Shown piece after piece: positions 1-11,531 of a stretch of 49,024 nt of DNA. The translations under genes were made by a program, and so were the position numbers. A model generated the notes under the pieces. The model had not been told where the DNA came from and did not search any database. It worked only from the letters and a program-made list of their open reading frames with translations. This stretch comes from Zygnema circumcarinatum (lineage: Eukaryota > Streptophyta > Zygnematophyceae > Zygnematales > Zygnemataceae). Every line of letters starts with the position of its first letter. The stretch's first letter is position 1. Location: contig CM074806.1 of the NCBI GenBank assembly GCA_037447605.1, positions 2,407,089-2,456,112 of the forward strand, given 5' to 3'.

Positions 1-631
1 CTGTGATACAAACAAAAACAATGATTCTGTCATCAGTTATACAGTCAAAAAACGCAGCGAGGCAATCAAAAAGACGATTGATCACATGCACACTGGACAC
101 AAGCTCGCAAACCGAGATGCCTTCTGGTTTCAGGAGAGGCATTCTCACGGCCACATACCTTTCAACTGGTACTTCGATAGGTACCAGATGAAACGTAAAT
201 AAGATAGCCATAGAGATGGAAATGCCCCACAGCTTTCCAAACTAAATGGCAGACTTTGCATTCCCAAGAAAGGCACATTACAGCAGTACTAGTTTCGCTA
301 TGATAACACTAACCGAATGAATATCAAACAAGCAGAGCCACAGGGAAAAACTTCCTACTCATTCAGACCGTTTCCAACGACACAGAGGAAGAGCATCCTT
401 AAGAGCCTAATCCAGCCACACCTCCTTGCACCAGTCATTCCTGCTTCTAACCCGGAAAACTCATGCACACTTGTCAACGCAGCAAACCGAGAGATCAAAT
501 CTCACCTTCTCGTGGAAGCCATAATATTTGAGAAGCATCTCCTTCATGCGCAGAGCGTCATTGACGCATCCCTCAAGCTTATTATCCGTATTGGGATAGT
601 TGCAGCCCACGACGAGCGCCCTCTTCGACAT
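1..631 (-). CDS. Metacaspase, first exon only (gene runs off the left edge)
   Basis: The ATG is at 631 and the exon runs to 506, giving 42 residues in phase 0 before a GTGAGA donor. The protein starts MSKRALVVGCNYPNTDNKL and continues with LEGCVNDALRMKEML. This is the opening beta-strand and loop of the caspase-like p20 domain of metacaspases (pattern AL-IG-NYP-T---L-GCVND); the absence of a proline-rich or zinc-finger prodomain fits type II best. Metacaspases are Ca-dependent Arg/Lys-specific cysteine proteases acting in cell death and stress. The catalytic His and Cys lie in later exons outside the window. Positions 3-1 read CAG on this strand after a pyrimidine-rich stretch (GTATCACAG), so the next exon may begin exactly at the edge; that is inference. 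The type assignment rests on one exon. Confidence 0.82.
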
Positions 632-2493
632 GGCGTGATGGCGTCCGTCCGCCCTTCTGCAGGCGAGCAGGACGCGAGCAAGACCTCGATGCCAAAGTGC
701 AGAGCAGGGCAGTGAAGTATCCGGCTCCCTCCCCCCCGCCCGAAGTAGTCAGGTTTGCAGCACCCCACACGTCCGCGCTGCGGTTGGGCTTGGCTTCACA
801 GCTACCGTACAAACCGAACAGGTTGAGTAATAAGAAATCAAAGATTTTGGTTTCTCAAAAAAAACCCTATTTGTGAACACGATTCATTTTAAGAAAGGAG
901 AAATGAATTCCATTTTTTTTTTCTCAATATAGATTTTATGGAGAACCAATTGAACATTGAACAAGTAAACATCGTTCGTGTTCAATTGGAGTTTTCCTTG
1001 GGTCCACCGACCAACAATGAGATGTTAGCAAATCGCAAAACGCATGGAACCGGAGGTTTGTACAGAAATTGTTGATCGGCTCGCCTGAAGAGTCATACGG
1101 CAAAAATCGCGCTCGTTTTGTTTTTTTTTTTGGCCGGATCCCTCAAATCGCACGGAACCAACTTAGCGAAAATTGAAATCCACACGTGCAACCAAACTTA
1201 TTATTATTATTATTATTGAGTCTATGAACCTTTTTCTTAAAACTTTTCGCTTTCTTAAATCGAAAAAGTCTCGACCTCAAGTGTTCAAAGTTCAGCCCTA
1301 TTCAATAAGATTGAGAATTGAGAAATTAACTACTGTAAACTCGCTTAACAATTTCTGAACCTGTGCGGTTTTGCGGGTAAAGAAAATTGGAGATTTTTAT
1401 TTCTGACAAGCGGGGGATTTTTACTGGATCAAAGAGTACGGCACCATTCAACAATGTTTGCATTTCGCCAGCGCGACAGGAAGATACTTTAGTTTTCGGG
1501 CAGGCAGATCGGCCCAGAGAAGAAATATGTTGAGGGCCCTTCATGCGAGAGCGTTGACCCTGGGCCTTGGCCTTAAGGGCTGGGGAGTGGGGAGAGGACC
1601 CGTTGGCATAATGACAAAAATACAATCTTCAAGCTTAGTCAAAAGTCGTCTACTTTCAGCGAATGAAATGTCGCCACGTCGACTATTATCTCACAGAACT
1701 ATTATCTCTTATTATCTCTCTTATTATTATCACAGAACGGGTCAGCCACTACGTTAAGGACCGCTTCCGTGTGAGGAATTGTCGTAAATTCATACGGTAG
1801 ATTTTGGCGCACATTTGGAGGGCGGGGAGTTGACTTTACCGAGGGGAGAGGAGGAAGAGAAGGAAAAAGGCCAGACAAGATTTAGAAGCTTAAGCTGAAA
1901 GAGAAATTCCTGAAAGGAGTTTTTGAAATGATTTCCTCTTGCAATTTACAGGCGGCAGAGCTCATTTCAGGCTCGCTGTCGGAGAGGCCATTTTTATCAT
2001 CGAACGGTGGGAAAGTGTTGAGAAGGGACGACAGGAGCAGCCATGAAGGCGGCATCACCAGCAGAGTAAGGCGGCGCTATTTGCAACTTTGAGTTGCAGC
2101 CGCCCTTCGTTCCACTAGCTTGGTCGTCTTGGCTTAACTATGAGGTCAACGATGTAATGCTCGAACGTTCGGCACGTGATTTAATGTGTTGAAATGAGTT
2201 CTTTGTAAGGCGCAGGTGCACGTCTTTCGAAAACATGGAGGGAACATACCATTAGCCAAGTGTGAAGCTGCGAGTCAGACTAGTAAGTTTCCAGGAAAGC
2301 TCTAGGTGTTTGATCCTTGTCCAGTTCATTTTCACTCGAAGTTTTACATGCCGAACGCCTGGTATTGAAATGTAACTCCTAAACGACTGAATGTCTGAAA
2401 TGACTTATTTGACTCGGAAATTTAGTAAAAAAATGAGAATCAAACTACAAGCCGATAATTTTGGACATTAATGTTTTATACGGCTTACAAACA
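632..2493. other. Intergenic region between metacaspase and the YjbQ gene
   Basis: This is the divergent upstream region of two genes. I see no coding exon. It has a short ATT microsatellite near 1198-1217, AT-rich stretches, and scattered short open frames without splice or family support. Promoters of both neighbours must lie here, but I recognise no specific motif. Confidence 0.5.
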
Positions 2494-4622
2494 ATGGCCA
2501 TGGATATACGAGCAGAAGCTGCAGAGGGCACCAATACAAGCCAATGGTTTCAGAAGACAATACAACTTCCAGCTTTCAGCAGGTCAGAGTTAAGCTATTG
2601 TTTGCATATTTCCTCATCTTGACTCTAGAATCGATCAATTTAAGATTGTCATTTCATACGGAAAAAGGCCACCCTCATACATCCATGCTTGAAAGTCTAC
2701 ATCATTCCTCGCTGAAGTTGTCCGACTGCATCCTTGATTACACTTACGTCAAATAAAGCTTTCTTCAATCAGAGACCTGTGAATGCAGCCTGTCGGTGCT
2801 GTATGTAGGCCGGGCACGGTGAGGGGTTCTGATATTGGTTCTGGGCGGTTGAATCTGGCTATGGCAGAGGCTGCCACATAATCACCTCTCATATTTCGCG
2901 CGCTGTTCCAGAAATCTCACAGTACCAAGTCGGTATCGTCAATATCTTTGGTACGTGGCTTCTGAAATGCAAAGTTTGGTGAGTGCGGAGAGTCGATAAA
3001 TTGTTTTACACAAGATGGCCTTATTGCTTTATTTAAAATCTTGTAATTCTCCGCGGTGCGTGACTGCTTGATGCTGCAGTAATGCACACATCAGCTAGTC
3101 TCACCATTAATGAGAACGCCAGCTCGGATGTACCACTGGATATGGAGGATGCTTTCAACCGGCTAGTTCCAGAGGTGCTTGAAACTCCGAATGGACCCTT
3201 TTCCAATTTGGCCGACGCGAAATTTTCAATATCAATTCAAGCTGCTTCGTGTCAAAGTAGAGCGTGGGCATCCACATGAAAGGGAAGGAATGCACATAGC
3301 TTTTGCACGAGGAGACTTATTGTAGGAGATGTTTCAGCGGAAGCCTGTGCTGAAGTCTCAAAGGAGTAATTATCACGTTCAGCTCTTAATTGTTGCTTCC
3401 TTGCCATTGGATGTTGGAAATATGCAGGGTAATCAATATCGGCATTTGGATGAGGGCTACGATGACATGCCTGGTAGGATTTGTGCACTTATTCGTTCCT
3501 TTTGAAGCAGAACATCTAAGCGTCCTTGTACTATTCTCTGTGCTACCACCCATGGGTATAGGTAGTGAGTGTCAGATTAGTGATTGATTTCTTTGATGCA
3601 GATCCCCATTCAGCATGTTCGTGCTCAGCCAAAGCAGAGTTCCCAAAGTTCTCGAACTCTTGTCGCCGGCCTGGATCCCAGGCTCTGTGCTGACTTTCTC
3701 CTCTGTCAATATGCCTTCTGCCTGTTCCTTTTACTCTGCAGCTCATGTGAAGTCGTCCATGATGGGCTGCTCCCTCACAATTCCTATCAGCAATGGCCGG
3801 CTGCATCTTGGTACTTGGCAGGTAAATGGTCGCAGTCTCTCCATGCCAGTGTTCAAATTTATAGTCACACTGGGTCTACAAGACAGATGCTTTTTTTTTG
3901 TATGCACATAAGTTTTTGATGCATCACATTCTTAGTTGGAGTCTCTACGCATGAGAGAGGCTTATAAGTTCGTGCTGCTTCCCTCAGAAGGAAGGCATGG
4001 CAGTTAATTACTGTGTTGTCGATCCATTTAAAGGGAACAATGGAATCCATTCCTTCGTAAATACCAGATTTATAGGATCGCGGAGGAAGTTAGAGGAAGT
4101 AGAGGATTCGCCTGTGTTTGCGGAGCAATGCATTATTTAAAAGGGCACTGAAATCAGCTTAGGGGGGGAAAAGAATTGGAAGAGATCAGCAGCTTAAAAG
4201 GCGGGAGATGTGAGCAGGGCATCTGGCTCAATGAGCATCGCAACTACGGTGGGCCCCGCCGGCTGTGCATCACCATCCAGGGCCAACCGAGAACAGACGG
4301 GAGGTGAGCAGCTGCTTGCTGAATGGGGTGAATGAGCAGCCAAGTTTTTAGAGCCATTTTCTCGTTTCCATGTTGAACTGCAAGTTAGTCCTTTTTGGTC
4401 GCGCGTGGTGATACCCCTCGTACAGGGTACAGTAGTGTAGGAGTTTTGATTTTTCTTTTTGGTCCCCCATTGGGAAGGGAACTTGGCTGTGCTCGATGCT
4501 TTTCCCAAGTAGGCTTGTTTAGGCATTTTTACAGCTTGTCAGAAGATCTCTTGAAAGTTTCGAAGCATGACATTGAGCTGCAGCAGTCTTTCGGGTCCGT
4601 AGACGACATCGTACAGACGTGA
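2494..4622 (+). CDS. yjbQ: YjbQ/UPF0047 family protein (secondary thiamine-phosphate synthase type)
   Basis: Seven exons join cleanly: 2494-2582, 2868-2950, 3080-3174, 3428-3473, 3742-3821, 4218-4303 and 4535-4622, total 567 nt, 188 residues and a stop. All introns are GT-AG and all phases agree. The product carries every hallmark of the small trimeric UPF0047 fold: an RGCHIIT strand near residue 30, [11 protein letters not shown] (60-70), [43 protein letters not shown] and EHRNYGGPR. Bacterial members have weak thiamine-phosphate synthase activity; the physiological role in plants is not established. The start is the only in-frame ATG pair (MAM) after an upstream TGA. There is no obvious transit peptide, so the protein is probably cytosolic. 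The length is somewhat above the roughly 130-140 residues of bacterial members because of short N- and C-terminal extensions. Confidence 0.94.
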
Positions 4623-5529
4623 TTGCCATACTCGAAAGAACTGGAGGGAGAGAGGTGGGAGAGGGTACAGGTAGAGAAGTGAGCAGCATTTTTTCCAAAG
4701 CGGCAACCGTTGCTAGGCATGATTGCCCCCCTGCCCTCTGGATGTCTGGTCGTCCGTGTCGATTGGTACGATGTGTTGTTTTCAAAGACTTAGCAATTTG
4801 GGTGGCACTTTGCAGGCAATATGGACCTTCATCCGTCTGATTTTGAAAAACTAAAGGATGTACCATATAGAAGTGATTGGTAGCTTCAGTGAAGCCACCT
4901 TGCACGAGAATATTTAGACGCACCTTTGCACCTGGGATTCGAGTACTTCTGCATTGGCGGCTTCTATGATATGTCACTCGCGATAGAGAGACAGCGATGA
5001 AATCTTTGAAATAAGGCCATTATAATACCTTTGTATTGGGAGACTTCAATCTTAGAAAAACGCCGCTGAAAATGGCTAATTTAGTTCTGAATCGGGTGTG
5101 GCTCGTTGCTTGAACGTTAGATGTAGGTATATTGTACGCATCAAGTGACTCGCGCGATTGTATTCCTGACCGTTTCTGAACTCCCAGAAAATATCCGCTC
5201 CTTCTGTACAGTCAAATTTGAAATACCGTGATGAAGAACTGACCCTGAAAGCATTGAAACTTTGATAAAGGCTGAAAGCGTGGATTAGATTCAAAGCGGA
5301 GCTCGCGAGTTTTAAAGGAAACCACGAGGGCCTCCGCAGACGACAAGCGGCGCCGAAAAAAAACTGCAGGTGGCCGCCAGTTGTATGGAGTACGGACACA
5401 GAGTGGCCGTACCGTACGAAAACCGGGAAACCGCCAAAACAGCAGAAACCACGAGCGACAAGGGGAAAACTACTCGTGGAAGCAGCGGAGAGCAACGGGA
5501 GCTGAGGATGAGGCGGCAGAGAAGCAGCC
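4623..5529. other. Intergenic region and MTG1 upstream region
   Basis: No coding exon is seen. The last 200 bases are GC-rich and contain a GTAC-rich patch (5393-5421, including CCGTACCGTACG) close to the MTG1 start. This patch resembles blocks seen near other genes in the window. Confidence 0.45.
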
Positions 5530-8500
5530 ATGGCGGGGAGGGCGCGGTTAGGGGCGGCCATCAACTGGTTCCCTGGCCACATGGCGGAGGCCACGCGCCA
5601 GATGCGGGAGCGCCTCAAGGCTGTCGATCTCGCCGTGGAGGTGCGAGACGCGCGGGTGAGTGCTCATGTGACTGGAGCATTCTGCGTTGGGGGAACGCGC
5701 AGCATTTTGCTCGAGATGTGGGTGAGCGTGGATTATCGTAAAATTCATGTCGCTCACAGGCTTGGTCAGCTCTCAGGAAAAAATGCTCAAGTTATTGAAA
5801 GGCGAGTGTCAAACTCTGCGCTACGAAAGAGAGTGAGCTGAACTTTGCTTCAAAGAAGGAGAATGAGGATAAATTCCCTGAGGTGTTGACGAATTTCGTG
5901 CAGATGAGAGCAATATTGGGATAAAACAATCGCAATAGCCGTCGTGATCCAGATAATGTACGGGCCGGAATCAGAGGGCCTTTATGCGATATGTGAACCG
6001 TGTTTGTGCAAATGTGAATCAAACGCTAAAGTTTAGAAACTAAATTAGCAATCTAGTGGTGAGAAGGGGTACATAATATGATCTTGTGTAACTTCCACAA
6101 ATCAACTGTTGAAATACATTTTAGAGGGATCCGGTTTTTGCATTGTCGCTTATGCTACCTTTCGTCCGTTTATTGAGATTATGCAATGCCGTATGTGTGT
6201 AGAATGTTAGGCCGCCTGGGGAACATGGAACGCTATATGTTGAACAAATAATTATGAACCCGATCTCTCGAGTGCTCAGGATGGAAAATGAAGAGACTTT
6301 CGGGGGGTTGGGGCTTGCGTTGCATGTTATTAAGTTGCAGATTCCGCTGTCTTCAGCAAACGAGCAGCTGGATGAGATGCTACGGCACAAGCGGCGCCTC
6401 ATTGTGTTGAATAAGCGGGACTTGGCGAACCGAAACCTGGAACAGGTGAATGATAAACGGTTCATTGATTTGGATGTAATTGTGGGTGTAACAGAGAAAA
6501 CGTAATGTTTAGTGCACGCCTATTGGTTCCATAGCTTGATGGCTGAGCCGTCAAGTGCTTTATCGCATACCCTACTGGCCTGAGAAGAGTATTATAAATG
6601 GTTCCGGAAGATGACTAGACTGGAGGGAGGAGAGGAGAGTACAGGGAAATAGTGGGGAGTATTGAAGCTGGCACTGTGCAGATGGGCCATGCGGGCCATT
6701 ACCATTGCAGCTTTCCAAATGTGTGATTCGAAGGAAGGGCTGTGGTTCACACGTCTCTGGAAGGGGACGGCTTGCAGAAATGGTCGAGTTTTTTCACTGA
6801 GAAGAAGCAAACACATGTGTTCGCTAGTACCATACATCCTGGTTCTGTGTTAAAGGTAGGCTGTTTGTTTTTCACTTTGGTATTCAGAGAGCCACTTGTC
6901 TAATTGGCAATTTCTGCCCAAGCAAAAAATTTTTTTTTTTTTGAGCAGCCGTAGAGGACAATAGGAAGTTCTGCTACGATTGAAAAGCGCCTGCGTACGA
7001 AAACTGAAGTGCGTCATGGAGCCCATCACGGTTGACGGGGGCCGTGCAGGTCATGAAAATAGCTCAGGATTGGTTGTCTCGAGAGCGAGGGAAAGACCCC
7101 CTGCTGGTCATCATGGTGGTGGGGATGCCAAATGTTGGAAAATCAGCACTTATAAATGCGATGCACCGGCAAGGCCTGCCACACTTAGCAGGTGCCGACT
7201 CTTCCGACCGAGACCTTGTTATTTCATGGTTTAATTCACGGATGGAAGTCCTCATACATTTCCATGCAGGGGGCTAGTCAATGATTGGATTCTCCAGTGC
7301 TTTCCACTTTGTGCCTTTCACGCGACACATTATTGTAGCATCTTACTTTCAATCATATTTTTGTGCTTTGGGGGGTATGAGATTGCACGGATTTGATTGT
7401 AGCGCAGGGAGAGGCAAAGACAGCAAAAGTTGGACCGCTGCCGGGAGTCACACGCCACTTGGCAGGCTTCAGGGTCGGTTTTTCAATACTCAATTGCAGT
7501 CTTGAATGAAAGCATGAACCTTGTTTGAGTCAACTGGTCACCGTTTATCGCTCTTGAAAAGCGAACTGAAAGTCAAGGGGAAACGGGGTGAGTTCTATTT
7601 GCAGATTGCAGATAAGCCCTGCACTTATGTTCTGGATACGCCGGGAGTGATGGTACCGAACGTGAAAGATGTGGAGGTGGGCTTAAAACTTGCGCTTACA
7701 GGTGCACCCTGCTCCCTTCAGGTGACTTCTGGGGGGTTTGACCTTGCTTCAGTGACAAAAGCATGATCGTCATGGGTAGGGCAAGATTTGAGCATTCGTG
7801 CCCTTTCTAGAGTGCTGATATGCTGTTGATGCTAAGCATTAGTCTGCGGCTAACAGTTATGGAGGACATGGCAGGAGCTGTGAAGGATTCAGTTGTAGGG
7901 GAGGATCGATTGGCGCGATTTCTTCTGACTACGCTTAATGCACGGCAGCGCTCCACATACGAGCGAAGTACCGGTTTTGGTGAAGTTCCAGTGAGTGACA
8001 AAGACCAAGTAAGAATGCCTAAAGTTTCCTTCGCTTTCTGAGAGCACCTGTTTTGCTGCAGTTTTATGCTATGTAGAAACCCAGATAGTTTTTGGGCGGC
8101 CACTGCTTCACGGTTTTATTGACCGGCAAAAACGTGTAAATGTCAATCTCTCAGTCGAGTGGGTTTCTTTTCTACCTCTAGCTGCTGTTGGAGCGTTTTT
8201 TGCAGCTGCAGTATTCAGATGAGGTGGAGCTGGTCCTTGAACCAGCGTCATGCACTAGGAAAATGGGTTTTTCTTGCCTGTCATGTGCACTTGGTCCTAA
8301 CAAGGATGAAGCTAACTGACACTTTCTGAAATCTGTGGAGAAGGGTGTGCAGAAGACAAGCATGGCAGACTATGTTGCAGAAGCAATGGCGTTGCCGTGG
8401 GAGAACCCAGAAAGCGACGAATGCCCCGAGGATGGGATGGAGGTCCGCGTTGAAAAGCAAATGCAGTTTTTGAGAAAATGCCTGCGAATACCTCACGACA

Positions 8501-8622
8501 AAGGAGACGACGGGCAGACGGTCCTGTCGCGCCGCCTCCTTCAGCTGTACAGGACTGGAGCCTTGGGCCGCTTCACGCTTGATAGGGTGCCGCTTGTCGA
8601 CCATTCAGACAGTGGCGGATGA
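5530..8622 (+). CDS. MTG1: MTG1/YlqF-type circularly permuted GTPase (organelle ribosome assembly)
   Basis: Nine exons are inferred: 5530-5655, 6341-6445, 6778-6855, 7050-7191, 7403-7473, 7605-7701, 7875-7990 (or 8008), 8182-8223 and 8353-8622, giving about 348 residues. The product starts with the family signature NWFPGHMAEATRQMRERLK and VDLAVEVRDAR. The G motifs appear in permuted order: G4 NKRD (66-69), G1 GMPNVGKS (128-135), G2 PGVTR (164-168) and G3 DTPG (185-188). This is diagnostic of the RbgA/YlqF/MTG1 family, which promotes late assembly of the large ribosomal subunit in bacteria and mitochondria. There is no strong presequence; the N-terminus may itself direct import. The alternative donors at 7991 (GTGAGT) and 8009 (GTAAGA) are both in phase. 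The C-terminal exon is poorly conserved, as usual for plants. Confidence 0.94.
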
Positions 8623-9219
8623 TGTCTCAGGTTGCGGCCTTGCTGCGTCTGTGGGTCGTGATTGCGACTTCTGACCCCAAGCGATAACAAAAGCTATTGC
8701 ACCGAATGTTCCATTCAATGCCGGCAGCCCAACTGTGCTACTTGTGGTTTTGGAAACTCTAGACATTGGCATGCACGCTTCCTTGCTACGTCAATGTCAG
8801 ACCTGAGGGGACGGTGTATAGTTGGTGGATCGAGAGCGCTATCAACCGCGGATGTCATGCCTTCGCTCGTGTGAAGTACAATACCCGGATAAATCTGGAT
8901 GTTGGATGGGTTGGCCACACGATACGAAATGGCCGTCCACAGTATAAAGGACATCACGAGATCATCACGACCATCACATGACAGCGCATGTCCCCGACTT
9001 CCCACATTACTTCATCGCAGCTGACACCAATGAAGCTCTTACTTCAATCAACTGGCCTCGCCATTCCCATCGAGACACAACTTTTTTAGAAGAAAAGAAA
9101 AATAGCAATTTACAAAAAGCTAATCGTTGGCTGCAAAATCTCCCGTAATTCGACTGCGCTAAAAAAAAGTACGGGCAACAATAGAGCCCCAACTCTTAAC
9201 CCTACATACCTTCTGATCC
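8623..9219. other. Convergent 3' region between MTG1 and CSTF50
   Basis: About 600 bases hold the 3' untranslated regions of two converging genes. No exon or repeat is recognised. Confidence 0.5.
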
Positions 9220-11491
9220 CTAAAAGCTTTCTTCCCTCCAGAAGCGCACGCTCCGGTCCGTCCCGCAGGTCACGAACTCCCCCGTCGCGGGGGAGTGCTC
9301 AAGCCATTTGGGCGCGTTTGCGTGCCCAGAGGGGAGGCGGGCCACAACTTCCGCCGTCAGGGCGTCCCACACAACCACCTGGCGGGAGGGGCAGGCAACT
9401 TGAACGGATTTTTTGTGACCATAGAAATGGAGCACGGAACAGACAAGGACACGGAAGCAGGGCACGATTGTGGGAAAGAACAAGAACATTCAGCAAATGC
9501 AGGCGTTGTACTTCAGAATTATTAGTAAGAAGAGACACTTGCAATTCGCTGCACCCCAAGTTCTTTCTTCCCGTTGACTCACCTCATTGCTGATTTCGTC
9601 AATGCACAACACAAAGTCTTCTTTGTGGCTGAACGTTGCCTGCAGTCCAAATCCATCACATCGCTAGTTAAGACTTAGAATAGAACCCTAAAAAACGCAA
9701 AAATGAAATGAATACATGTGAAGGAGTCACTAGGGAATCTCTGGAAACTGGAATCAGGCCTGCAGTAGATATCCAAACCAAATGTGCTTTGAGAAAAAAA
9801 TCAAAAAATGGTGTCAAAGCCAACCCCCCTGCAAATGGGTTTCCGTAACATCTTGACATATGTATTCTACAAGCCCTTGAACTCTAACCCCCAAAGAAAG
9901 TTCCTAGTGAAGGAGGGGCATGACTCCACCTGACTCCGCGTGTTGCCGTGCTGTGCTCCTATGTAATGCTTCACCTGTCGGCCACTCGCCACTTCCCACA
10001 GCCGTACAGCGGAGTCCTTTCCAAAAGTAAGGATGTAGCTGCAGCCCATGTCCAGCCCCCCCCACTATGTCTTTTAGGGTGAGGGTCAAGTGAAGGTCTC
10101 CCAACTTTCCACAGAGTACGGCCATCTTGTTCCTCATCCCTTTTCCTTCACCTTCTGCTTTCTGTTATGAGCACATGTGTGGTGCTCGCCTACCGCTGGT
10201 CTCGTGTGAACGCAGCGCTTGTCGCTTCTGCCGTTCCATGTGCGTTACTGATAGCACGGATACAGTGCGCACTCACTCCGTCCCAGAGTCGTACTCCGCC
10301 GTCTTTGTTGCATGTAACATACATTCCTCCAGTTGGGCTGTACCTGACCTGCAACATTTATAGAATATTTAGGGTTTCAAGTTTGAAGGAATTCACGCTG
10401 TTCCGAGGCATATGCAGGCAATACCGATTTCAGGGAGGATGGGAAAAAGGGGGGAGGGGGGGCGGGGTTCTTCGGTTTTCAGTGTGCTTAACAAGCAGTT
10501 TCAATTGTTTATCTTTAGAAAACAGAAACCAAACAATAAAGCACAGAAGTTCGCAGCAGCCATATCAATATTCAGCTGTTTGGATGGTCTTGTAAGAGAA
10601 TTGAGAGATCTGTGACCAGATTCAGGCTGTGCTCGAACCTGGTTAATAGCTCCTCCGAGATGTCCATCTTGAACAGACGAAGATAGAAAGCACTGAAACG
10701 TATTTACATTGTAAAGATGCGCGATCGGATGATCGGTTCCTGCAAGAACATCACTACACACATGCTCAATGCTCCGGAATCACAGAGGTAGAAAACTTGT
10801 CTTGAACTCAATTTAACAACTTTACTTTTCCACTATCCTCTTTGCAGTCAATTGCGTATCTGGTATCAACGCATGAAGATGCTAAAGGCCACCACTTTAC
10901 CTGCGATCAGGTAATCGCCACATGGATGGAACGCAACGGAACGGACGTTATGTGTATCCTGCAACAGTCCATTCACAGTATGAACTCAAACCGTTGAAAC
11001 TTTTGGGGAAAATGCTTATGTTATTGCCCTCTTCAGTCACCTCTGAGAGTGTCAGCAACATATCACTCACGTACTGGAAAAAAAGGGGTCAATGGAGCTT
11101 ATCATCATACAAAGAGCACCTAGATTAGCATTTCCATGCAGTGAAAACATGCTCTTGCTTCATTAGGTCGTACCTGAATCACACGAAATGCTCGTTTTGC
11201 ACTTGTTTTTGAAAAGTCAAAAAACCTGGATAAGAGAAATTGATAAATAAATCAGCAAACAAGAACTGGCGAGGAACACTGCCAAGTTGTGTCGAAAATG
11301 ACTAAGGGATTTGGCCAAAGAATGTCAGTCTGAGCCTTACTTGATCGCACGATCTTTAGCGCCCGAAATGAGAATAGCCGACTGGGGATGGAAGTCAAGA
11401 TCATTTATGGGCTGCGCAACACTCACCAACTAAAGAATTAACAATGCAAACAAAATTGTGCACCAGACAGAAGGGGAGGGCGACCTATGCC

Positions 11492-11531
<40 letters not shown>
